A stretch of DNA of 12,729 nt from contig JBNKIW010000059.1 of assembly GCA_050290865.1 (NCBI GenBank), positions 1 through 12,729 on the forward strand. Direction: 5' to 3'. This document shows, piece by piece, positions 7,264 to 12,729 of the stretch (its first letter is position 1; each line of letters begins with the position of its first letter). The stretch is from JARRLC01 sp050290865. GTDB lineage: Bacteria > Pseudomonadota > Alphaproteobacteria > Rhizobiales > Rhodomicrobiaceae. The translations under genes were made by a program, and so were the position numbers. Below the pieces are notes generated by a model. It worked only from the letters and a program-made list of their open reading frames with translations, made no database searches and was not told the DNA's origin.

Positions 7264-9996
7264 TCAATCTGAGTAGACGAGGCCCTCAGACGCCGAATAA
7301 AGCAGCATGATAGGGCGATCCCGTCCGTCCTTCGCCCGCGCCGTCCACGTCCCATTCTCCTCAACAAGCGGCACCAGGAGCGGCGGATCATACTTCTCCG
7401 GCCAGACCGCGACTTCGCGCTCGACCGCCCCCGCCAGCGCACGGTCGTCGCCGTACTCCAGGCCCGCCACACGCGCCGCCCGGACCGACACCTCCGATAG
7501 CCGCCAAGCGCGGCGCATGTCGGCCTCATCCGGCCACCACGGCGTAAGCCGCGCGCCGTCCCACTTCGCCAGCCGCAGTACGCGCGTTGGATCGCCGATC
7601 CGCGTAGGCGTCTTGGTGTCGCTCTCCCAAGCGCCCGCCTGATGCACGTATCCGCGTTTCAGATCGAGCGCGTTCATTGCCGCCACCCCGCGCTCACCCA
7701 TCGCTTTACCTTCGGCCTTCTGCGACGGCTGTGCCAGACCAGACGGGGCCTCTGCCGTTCCCTCCGCAAAGACACGCTCGATCAGGCTGCGCGGGGTCTC
7801 GCTGAACAAGTTCAGGCCGCCTGCATCGAGAAGCGCGCGCATGGTCAGCCAAAGCTGGCCGTGATGCTGGTAGACCCAGGCTGCGCGCGGAAACGCCGCC
7901 TCGAACCATTTCGGTCCGGCATCTGCTGACGGGGCTGGGCTGACGACGTGCAAGACCGGAGCCGGACGCGCGTCGCGGTTGTGGCGATGCAGGCGCCCCG
8001 CGCGCTGAATGAGCAGATCGACGGGCGCGAGGTCGGAAATCATGACATCCCAATCGCAATCCAAGCTCTGTTCCACCACCTGTGTGGCGATTACGATACG
8101 CCGCCGCCGTTCGCTCTCGCTGCCCTTGCCGAAGTTTTTCAGCACTTCGCGTTCAATGCGCAGCCTGTCGCCCAGTGCGAAGCGGGCGTGAAACAGATCA
8201 ACTTCGATGCCGGGCAGTGCACCGTGCACCTTTTCGAAGGCGTCGAGTGCATCCTGCACGGTGTTGCGTATCCACACCGCCCCTTGCCCGTTGGTTGCGG
8301 CCTTCGCCAGGACCGCGATCGCAGCATCCTCGTCGTCGAGGCGGCAGACGGGCAGATCGCGCCGTGTGCCCCGGCTGGCATCAAGTGCCCGTTCAACCGG
8401 CGAACATCTAGCGCTGACGATGGTTGCCAGCGGGAAGCCGGTCTCGCGAACCTGAGGCTTGCCCCATCCCGCGCCTTTCGCGAAAGCCTCCACGAACCGC
8501 CGCCGCGCTTGCCCGGTCAGCGTCGCTGACATGACAATGGCCGAGCCGCCCAGCGACCCCTGAAATTCAAGCAGCGTTTCCAACAGCTTCGTCATGTAGG
8601 AGTCGTAGGAATGCGCCTCATCGACCACAAGCACGCGGCGACAAAGCGCCGCCAGCCGCATGGCCTGATGCTTCGTCGGGAGCACTCCAAGCAGCGCCTG
8701 ATCGATGGTGCCGATGCCGACATCCGCAAGGAAGGTCTTGCGCCTGTCGTCCGCCAGCCAGCGCGCACAGGCCGCACTCGCCACGATTTCGTCGTGGCCA
8801 TCGCCTTCATTTTCGCCGTAGCGGATCTCCCCGCTCCCATCCGGATCGAAGATCGACTTAGTGAAGACGTCGTTGAAACGGCTCGCCGAGTGCGCCAGCA
8901 TCAGCGATGCCTGCGCCGTGTCGGCGAACAGGCGCTGGTAGCTCGCCGCCAGACGGCGGTAGAGCGCATCCGACGTCGCCATGGTTGGCAGCGCCCAGTA
9001 TAACCCCTCCGCCGCACCCGCGGCCATCAGGCGGTGCGCCAGCAAAAGCCCCGCCTCTGTTTTACCCGCTCCGGTCAGGTCTTCGATGATGGCGAGCGTC
9101 TGACCGCCGATCCGGGCCTCCTCGGCCGCCCAGCGCTGCAAGGGCGTGGCCCTAATCTCTTCCCTCTTCAACCCAGGGAGCGCATCCCCAATAGAGAAAC
9201 ACGCCACAACTGGCGGAGCGGTCAGCCCGGCGTTGCGTAGGGCGTCCCGCGCCTTGTCCCGGATATGCCCCCAATATTGCGCGAGGGACCAGGTCGGCTC
9301 CGTGTAAGGAAACCATGGCTCGTTGGATCCAACCCAGTCGCAGAGCATTGCCAGCCCGGCCACGAGCCATGAGCTTTGTATGAACGCGCCTTCTTTGGGC
9401 GCCTGCCAGTCCGGCGGAATGCGCGGGTCGAACAGTTCCGCGCAATCTCCAGTGAAGACGCGGGCGTCTTCGAGCGCGGCGGGGCAAATACGGCCGCCGA
9501 GGCTGACAGATTCACCCTCCGGGACGGGGCGGCCGTGATGGCCGCAAGCGGCGGCAATCCACCGGTCGAAGCGGCCGCGGGCATCAAGAGCGGCTTCGCC
9601 ATCGCCAAACAGCCGCGTAAATTCATCAAACCGCATCCCCGCGGCGTCGCAACCGCCAGCCCAGAGCGCGAGGCCGGTGACGCCATGACCTGGATCGAAA
9701 ACGGGTTCCTGCGACTTCCATTCGCCGCGGCGCGCGAAATGCTTCTCCACCTTGGTCTGAAAGCAGCAGGCAAACTTCCCCAGATCATGGAGCGCGAGCG
9801 CGAACAGAAACCAGCGGCGCGCCACGTCCGGCTGCAATCCCGACGCGTGCACCAAGGCGGTTAGAAGCTGCGGACGTGCTTCTAGCAGCGCCGCCCCCAC
9901 CGCGGCAACGTCTAGGGCGTGATACGCCAATGGATGCCACTGCGGCTCCCTACCTTCTGTGGGCTGCGCCTTACCCCAATAAGCCAGATAGGACAT
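7264..9996 (-). CDS. cas3: Cas3, type I-E HD nuclease-helicase
   Basis: Cas3 is recruited by Cascade after R-loop formation and unwinds and degrades the target DNA 3' to 5'. The protein is 910 aa (E. coli 888). The N-terminal HD nuclease has H26, H70-D71 (LHDLGKF), H153-H154 (CGHHGRP) and D220 (CDWVGS), the full metal set. The SF2 helicase has Walker A LTGAGKT (307-313), VVDEAH (457-462), MSAT (489-492), ATQVVEQSLD (637-646) and QRAGRLHRH (664-672). A C-terminal domain follows to YSD at the end. Single-chain HD-helicase order is normal for I-E. The ATG at 9996 has AGGA seven nt upstream. It is the first cas gene; a 96-104 nt gap separates it from cse1, so it may share the transcript or be controlled separately. 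Confidence 0.98.
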   Translation of the reverse strand: MSYLAYWGKAQPTEGREPQWHPLAYHALDVAAVGAALLEARPQLLTALVHASGLQPDVARRWFLFALALHDLGKFACCFQTKVEKHFARRGEWKSQEPVFDPGHGVTGLALWAGGCDAAGMRFDEFTRLFGDGEAALDARGRFDRWIAAACGHHGRPVPEGESVSLGGRICPAALEDARVFTGDCAELFDPRIPPDWQAPKEGAFIQSSWLVAGLAMLCDWVGSNEPWFPYTEPTWSLAQYWGHIRDKARDALRNAGLTAPPVVACFSIGDALPGLKREEIRATPLQRWAAEEARIGGQTLAIIEDLTGAGKTEAGLLLAHRLMAAGAAEGLYWALPTMATSDALYRRLAASYQRLFADTAQASLMLAHSASRFNDVFTKSIFDPDGSGEIRYGENEGDGHDEIVASAACARWLADDRRKTFLADVGIGTIDQALLGVLPTKHQAMRLAALCRRVLVVDEAHSYDSYMTKLLETLLEFQGSLGGSAIVMSATLTGQARRRFVEAFAKGAGWGKPQVRETGFPLATIVSARCSPVERALDASRGTRRDLPVCRLDDEDAAIAVLAKAATNGQGAVWIRNTVQDALDAFEKVHGALPGIEVDLFHARFALGDRLRIEREVLKNFGKGSESERRRRIVIATQVVEQSLDCDWDVMISDLAPVDLLIQRAGRLHRHNRDARPAPVLHVVSPAPSADAGPKWFEAAFPRAAWVYQHHGQLWLTMRALLDAGGLNLFSETPRSLIERVFAEGTAEAPSGLAQPSQKAEGKAMGERGVAAMNALDLKRGYVHQAGAWESDTKTPTRIGDPTRVLRLAKWDGARLTPWWPDEADMRRAWRLSEVSVRAARVAGLEYGDDRALAGAVEREVAVWPEKYDPPLLVPLVEENGTWTARAKDGRDRPIMLLYSASEGLVYSD

Positions 9997-10070
9997 CTCC
10001 GCGTCCTGCGGTAAGCGGTTGAAGTTTACCGTCGGCGTGATTCTGTTACGTAGACCTAACGACAGGGATT

Positions 10071-10098
10071 AAGATACCGGCATTTGCGGATTTGCCAA
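10071..10098 (-). promoter_or_regulatory. Candidate cas3 promoter
   Basis: On the minus strand TTGGCA (10098-10093) and TATCTT (10076-10071) are spaced by 16 nt, a reasonable sigma-70-type pair, giving a ~70-nt untranslated leader before the cas3 ATG at 9996. A GGCATT/AATGCC inverted repeat (10079-10084 and 10097-10102) overlaps the -35 box and could be an operator. Based only on box matches. Confidence 0.3.
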
Positions 10099-10169
10099 TG
10101 CCCGCGAGGAACTTGTTACGCAGCGTCAGGAACGTGACATGATACACCGGCGGAGTTGGCTCGCAGCAC

Positions 10170-10208
10170 CCGGAGGTTTGAAAGTAGAGCGAAGACGCTC
10201 GCCTCCGG
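10170..10208. repeat. Composite hairpin upstream of cas3
   Basis: Outer arms CCGGAGG (10170-10176) and CCTCCGG (10202-10208) are perfectly complementary, and inside them GAGCG (10187-10191), AAGA, CGCTC (10196-10200) form a second perfect stem. A 10-nt bulge (TTTGAAAGTA) lies on one side and one base on the other. There is no T-run on either strand, so it is not a standard terminator. It could be a structured RNA, a protein-binding site or an extragenic palindrome. Confidence 0.55.
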
Positions 10209-10670
10209 CATGCAAGCCAGATTACCTAGCAAAGACCGGCCTCGTAATGACGGAGATGCTGCCATGATGTGCCGTTCGGCGGTCCGACCATCAGAGTCGG
10301 CTCACGGGGCATTGCGAGCACTCTGATCCACCGCGCTGCGATCTCTCCGACAACACCGCCATCTTATTGACACCGGGTGGGCAAGACATCCGCCCTTCGC
10401 ACCGTTGTTGGGCGGAACAGGCCTCAGAGGGCTCTCGAATGCCAGCGAGACTACGATGCTCTCACACAATTGACGCCGCATGGTAGTCAATGACGCCTGT
10501 TCTGTGGCGTCCGTGATGGGCCGCACGTTCCTGCTCTTGAACGATTTGATCTGGGTCTACCCGATCACAGCTACGCCGTCAGTGCAGCAACACGTGAACA
10601 CAGGTTGAGGTGTCCAACGGCCCCAGCACCCGTTCCTCGCCATGGAAACGCCGCACAAAGGGAGCGGTTT

Positions 10671-10733
10671 TTGGTTGTCACCATGATGGATAAGTCGTGG
10701 GTATATAAGGGGTATAGATCTACTTGGTTGTCA
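10671..10733 (+). repeat. Pair of 10-bp direct repeats TTGGTTGTCA
   Basis: TTGGTTGTCA occurs at 10671-10680 and again at 10724-10733, 53 bp start to start, just left of the tRNA remnant. Short spaced direct repeats beside an attachment site are what arm-type integrase binding sites look like, but two copies are weak evidence and chance is possible. Confidence 0.35.
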
Positions 10734-10765
10734 ATTAACTCATTGAAAATAAAAGAGAAAGTCCT

Positions 10766-10806
10766 GTTTAGCAAACCGCCGCCTTCAGCCTCTCGGCCAC
10801 CACTCC
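10766..10806 (-). pseudogene. 5' half of a tRNA-Ser(GCU) gene, truncated
   Basis: Read on the minus strand from 10806, the sequence starts with the acceptor strand GGAGTGG, then TG, the D-arm GCCGAGAGGCTGAAGGC, a 5' anticodon strand GCGGT and the loop TTGCTAA with anticodon GCT (10772-10770). This is the normal front half of a bacterial serine tRNA (GCU). After AC the next bases are AGG rather than the CGC needed to close the anticodon stem. No variable arm, no T-arm of the GGTTCGAATCC type and no CCA end follow anywhere to its left in the window. The break lies just past the anticodon loop, a known crossover place for tyrosine integrases, and the integrase stop lies 87 bp from its 5' end. 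The gene cannot make a tRNA as it stands. It could be an old integration scar, a fragment carried in by an element, or a product of later deletion. Confidence 0.75.
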
Positions 10807-10868
10807 AAAGGGAAAATACCCTGTAAAATCAATTCCTTACTGCGTTCCCCGTCCGTTCCAAAGGCCCT

Positions 10869-10892
10869 GGTTTGCAGTTTGGTTTGCAGTTT
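10869..10892 (+). repeat. Tandem 12-bp repeat next to the integrase stop, att-like
   Basis: GGTTTGCAGTTT is repeated head to tail twice (10869-10880 and 10881-10892), ending directly at the TAA of the integrase gene. The first seven bases, GGTTTGC, are also found in the anticodon arm of the tRNA-Ser remnant (minus strand, 10777-10771). Such repeats beside an integrase gene may be core or arm sites for the recombinase. Site function is inference. Confidence 0.45.
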
Positions 10893-11957
10893 TTACTCGA
10901 TTGCACCGATTGATGCAATCCATGACTGCTCCAATTTTGCCGTAGCCTCGTCGTTCAGGAACCGTGTCCTCGCCATATAGGTGTCGATGATCTTCTCCAC
11001 ATGTCTCATACTGTGCCCCGTTATGGAGGCTATTTGAGCGTTCGTACTACCATGTTCGGCCAGCACGGTGATCGCAGTGCCCCGCAGATCGTGAAAATGC
11101 AAGTGATGGAGCCCCGCCTGGTTCTTAGCTGTGCTGAACTTCGTACTGAAATGGCTTTCTACCCACGGACGCCCTTCAACCGTAGTCAGGATGGTTTCGT
11201 CCTTGTGTGGTACACGCCCCAGCGCCAACCTTGACGCATCGAGCGACGCCTTCAGCATTCCTGTGCATCTGGCCTGGAAACGAACCTTGCGTCCTCCTTT
11301 TCGGTTTGTCACCGTGACAAACGTCCCGTCATAGTCTCCCCAGCTCAATCTGATCAGATCGCCCATTCGTCGCCCGAGATGCAGGGCCACGATAAGTGCC
11401 AAGCGCAACTGCTTATTGGCGGACTCCATGAACGCAGCCACATCTCTCGTCCATATTGCATCCGAACGATCTGCCCGATAGGCGAATCTCATATTCAGCA
11501 AGAAGTTTTGCTCGATGATGGAGAGATCGGCGGCGTAGCTCACGATCCGGCGCATAGTGGCCAGCACAAGATCGCCTTGTCGAGCACCCAAGCGGTTGAC
11601 CAAGACACCATGCCATTTCTTGATAACTTGCTTGATAGCCTTGTCATCCAGGCATTTTACGGGAAGAGTTGACCACTCGGTTTCGATGTGCGCCCGGTGT
11701 TTGAGATAATCAGCTTTCGTGCGATCCGATAAGCGCTGAAAGTCGATCGAAGTAAAGTACTCATCAATCACGCCCTGAAATGTATTCATTGCCGCCAATG
11801 GTCTTGATGCTGCTTCGTCGTAGGATGCCTGGAACTCTAAGGTTCCAGGTTCGCCGATAATGCGGCGCTTACTCAGACGGTGATAGTAGAATATCTTGAT
11901 TGAGCCATCTGCAAGACGCTTTCTTATTTTATTGACGTGCTTGAGATTGATCTTCAT
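10893..11957 (-). CDS. Tyrosine recombinase / phage-type integrase
   Basis: A 354-aa site-specific recombinase that would cut and join att sites through a covalent tyrosine-DNA bond. The N-terminal ~150 residues hold an arm-binding-like basic start and a core-binding SAM-like domain (about 60-145). The catalytic domain has R197 (HLGRRMGDLIRL), K220 (TNRKGGRK), H289 and R292 (FHDLRGTA), H315 (ITGHS) and the nucleophile Y327 (IIDTYMARTRF): the complete R-K-HxxR-H-Y set, so it looks active. I chose the ATG at 11957, which shares ATGA with the upstream HTH gene; a GTG at 11975 would add six residues. No strong ribosome binding site precedes it, so coupled translation is likely. The eight A before the start are discussed as a possible slippery site. 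The stop TAA abuts a tandem 12-bp repeat. Element type (prophage or island) is not known. Confidence 0.94.
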   Translation of the reverse strand: MKINLKHVNKIRKRLADGSIKIFYYHRLSKRRIIGEPGTLEFQASYDEAASRPLAAMNTFQGVIDEYFTSIDFQRLSDRTKADYLKHRAHIETEWSTLPVKCLDDKAIKQVIKKWHGVLVNRLGARQGDLVLATMRRIVSYAADLSIIEQNFLLNMRFAYRADRSDAIWTRDVAAFMESANKQLRLALIVALHLGRRMGDLIRLSWGDYDGTFVTVTNRKGGRKVRFQARCTGMLKASLDASRLALGRVPHKDETILTTVEGRPWVESHFSTKFSTAKNQAGLHHLHFHDLRGTAITVLAEHGSTNAQIASITGHSMRHVEKIIDTYMARTRFLNDEATAKLEQSWIASIGAIE

Positions 11958-12274
11958 TTTTTTTGCGCCAACCACCGCTCCAGTTCTGACCTTGATGCAG
12001 ATTCAACTGGCTCGCCGCGCGTGAGCCGGTCGATCGCCGCATTCAGCGCCACGCGGTCATACCGGTTGGTGCCATGAATACGGCACTGTATTCCAAAACG
12101 CCTCACCCATAAGCGGAAACCTGAGACCGACAGTCCACAATGATCTGCCGCTTCCTGAATAGTCAATCCCCGACGGTCCTGTCCGGCGCTCCCCGCTAGC
12201 ATCGCGCGTCTGTGCAAGTGACCATCGTCGTGGGATGCTCCTTGCGGTTTTGATGATCCAACAATCTGTGGCAT
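11954..12274 (-). CDS. Excisionase-like helix-turn-helix protein
   Basis: A 106-aa small basic protein. Residues ~37-60 (LTIQEAADHCGLSVSGFRLWV) form a MerR/Xis-type helix-turn-helix, followed by RRFGIQCRIHGTNRYDRVAL, a wing-like segment, and an acidic-basic tail ending LAQKK. Such proteins next to an integrase usually act as recombination directionality factors or as repressors. I chose the ATG at 12274: GGAG lies 8 nt upstream and the promoter at 12310-12338 would start RNA near 12303; a GTG at 12295 would leave almost no leader. It overlaps the integrase gene by four bases. The role as excisionase is inferred from fold and context, not shown. Confidence 0.75.
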   Translation of the reverse strand: MPQIVGSSKPQGASHDDGHLHRRAMLAGSAGQDRRGLTIQEAADHCGLSVSGFRLWVRRFGIQCRIHGTNRYDRVALNAAIDRLTRGEPVESASRSELERWLAQKK

Positions 12275-12610
12275 CCTCAACGCTCCATTACGCACACTGA
12301 ATAATCCACATTAGAATGCAGGACGCTTCTACTGTCAACAAGTAACGGATATCGAGTATATTCGCACTCACAAGTAAAATTTCTCCGATACGGGTAAGAA
12401 AACTTGTATAACTCGTGTTATTACTGAGAATATATGAATATGTATAAAATAACCTACTGCATCGTGAATGCATATTGCGGTCACTGGATGCGTTACGATG
12501 GTGCCGGCGAAGTTGGCAACCGCCGCAGGCTTGGTACATTGGTATCCTCAGCGTGTTTCCACTCGCCGCGGATCGACAGCCGCGGCCTTCACCGAGGGAG
12601 CGTCGAAACG
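12275..12610. other. AT-rich divergent intergenic region
   Basis: No gene is seen between the HTH gene and the right-edge ORF; the long minus-strand frame at 12288-12698 has no plausible protein character. It holds the minus-strand promoter above; a plus-strand candidate TTACTG (12421-12426) with TATAAA (12443-12448) at 16 nt; an inverted repeat ATAAC-TCGT-GTTAT (12408-12421) that could be an operator; and a GC-rich stem-loop with arms GCCGCGG (12565-12571) and CCGCGGC (12580-12586) just before the zinc-finger ORF. Divergent promoters around an operator are typical of element control regions. Confidence 0.5.
12310..12338 (-). promoter_or_regulatory. Promoter of the HTH-integrase operon
   Basis: On the minus strand a consensus TTGACA (12338-12333) and TCTAAT (12315-12310) are spaced by exactly 17 nt, a strong sigma-70-type promoter. 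The start site would be near 12303, about 29 nt before the HTH gene ATG at 12274. Confidence 0.6.
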
Positions 12611-12729
12611 ATGCGAAAAATGCCGGTTCTTCGTACCTGCGCCGTCTGTGGCCTGGAATATTCCAGCCACGCCACGCACGAAAAGTGGCACGCGGCATTT
12701 CTGGCCCAGTCTGCGAAATTAGCGCTTCC
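12611..12729 (+). CDS. Small zinc-finger protein, partial at right edge
   Basis: An open frame starts at ATG 12611 and stays open for 39 codons to the window end. It encodes CAVCGLEY then SSHATHEKWHAAF: C10 and C13, followed by H20, H23 and H27, a CxxC plus histidine arrangement that suggests a small zinc-binding module. GGGAG lies about 10 nt upstream of the ATG. It is divergent from the HTH-integrase operon. Small zinc-finger proteins are common in phages and integrative elements, but I do not recognise the family and the C-terminus is missing. An overlapping plus-strand frame (12468-12722) lacks any such motif. Confidence 0.5.
   Translation, partial: MRKMPVLRTCAVCGLEYSSHATHEKWHAAFLAQSAKLAL

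Larger units (their letters stand above)
9997..10765. other. Gene-free interval between cas3 and the tRNA remnant
   Basis: I see no convincing protein gene here on either strand. The open frames at 10302-10526 and 10571-10774 (minus) have atypical composition, no recognisable motif and poor starts. The interval contains the candidate cas3 promoter, a strong composite hairpin (10170-10208), smaller inverted repeats such as CCGAC/GTCGG near 10286 and CCGCCC/GGGCGG (10390-10415), and a pair of 10-bp direct repeats (10671 and 10724). From about 10680 rightwards the sequence turns AT-rich, unlike the GC-rich cas side, suggesting a boundary between two DNA origins. It may hold a decayed gene that I could not recognise. 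Confidence 0.5.
10807..12729. mobile_element. End of a putative integrative element (partial)
   Basis: A tyrosine integrase and an excisionase-like gene in one operon, a divergent small zinc-finger ORF, a truncated tRNA gene at the left side and att-like repeats form the usual end of a prophage or integrative island. Base composition (many A/T-rich stretches, 12300-12480 especially) differs from the GC-rich cas locus. The left boundary is set loosely at the tRNA remnant and the right boundary is outside the window. Whether the CRISPR locus belongs to the same element or to the neighbouring chromosome cannot be told. Confidence 0.45.

Noticed and set aside
10000..10766. Group I intron splitting the tRNA-Ser gene
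   Set aside because: Introns do occur in tRNA anticodon loops, but no T-arm or 3' acceptor sequence follows anywhere to the left on the minus strand.
10571..10774. Minus-strand 67-codon open frame
   Set aside because: It runs into the tRNA remnant, has no clear start signal and no recognisable motif.
10842..10854. Repeat-like GCGTTCCCCGTCC near the tRNA remnant
   Set aside because: It matches 11 of the first 13 repeat bases but lacks the hairpin and any partner copy; a match this good is roughly expected by chance in 12.7 kb on two strands.
12288..12698. Minus-strand 136-codon open frame overlapping the divergent control region
   Set aside because: It crosses the AT-rich promoter region and opposes the zinc-finger ORF; its composition and low-complexity content do not look like a protein.

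Overview
The window holds a complete type I-E CRISPR-Cas locus read leftwards (minus strand), followed on the right by a small tyrosine-integrase module of clearly different base composition. GC-rich coding sequence, short or overlapping gene junctions, strong GGAGG-type ribosome binding sites and the flavour of the Cas proteins suggest a proteobacterium, most likely an alphaproteobacterium. That taxonomic call is inference; there is no rRNA or intact housekeeping gene to settle it.

Layout in the direction of transcription (right to left): cas3 (9996-7264); a 96-104 nt gap with two small inverted repeats; then the tightly packed run cse1/casA, cse2/casB, cas7e/casC, cas5e/casD, cas6e/casE, cas1 and cas2 (7159-1022); a 114-nt leader with a TTGACA box and two IHF-like sites (1021-908); and a CRISPR array of 15 repeats and 14 spacers at an exact 61-bp period (907-25). 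The array may continue past the left edge, because the next repeat would lie outside the window. All catalytic residues I could check in Cas1, Cas3 and Cas6e are present and no cas gene is broken, so interference, crRNA processing and adaptation all look functional. Cas3 is the nuclease-helicase. Cse1, Cse2, Cas7, Cas5 and Cas6e form Cascade. Cas6e cuts the repeat hairpin and leaves an 8-nt handle. Cas1-Cas2 insert new spacers at the leader end, with likely IHF help.

The interval 9997-10892 has no convincing gene. It holds a candidate cas3 promoter, a strong composite hairpin (10170-10208), a pair of 10-bp direct repeats, and the 5' half of a tRNA-Ser(GCU) gene (10806-10766, minus strand) that stops just past the anticodon loop. 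A tandem 12-bp repeat abuts the integrase stop codon and shares GGTTTGC with the tRNA anticodon arm.

The right end carries an excisionase-like helix-turn-helix gene and a tyrosine recombinase, overlapping by ATGA across a run of eight A, under a good TTGACA-N17-TCTAAT promoter. Past an AT-rich intergenic region, a small divergent CxxC...H zinc-finger ORF runs off the right edge. Together with the tRNA remnant this looks like the end of an integrative element next to the CRISPR locus.

I did not find a wholly new system. The points most worth following are the two repeats with a different PAM-derived base, the repeat-like sequence in the cas3-cse1 gap (a possible CreTA-like degenerate mini-CRISPR, speculative), the truncated tRNA with att-like repeats, and the possible -1 frameshift fusing the HTH protein to the integrase.
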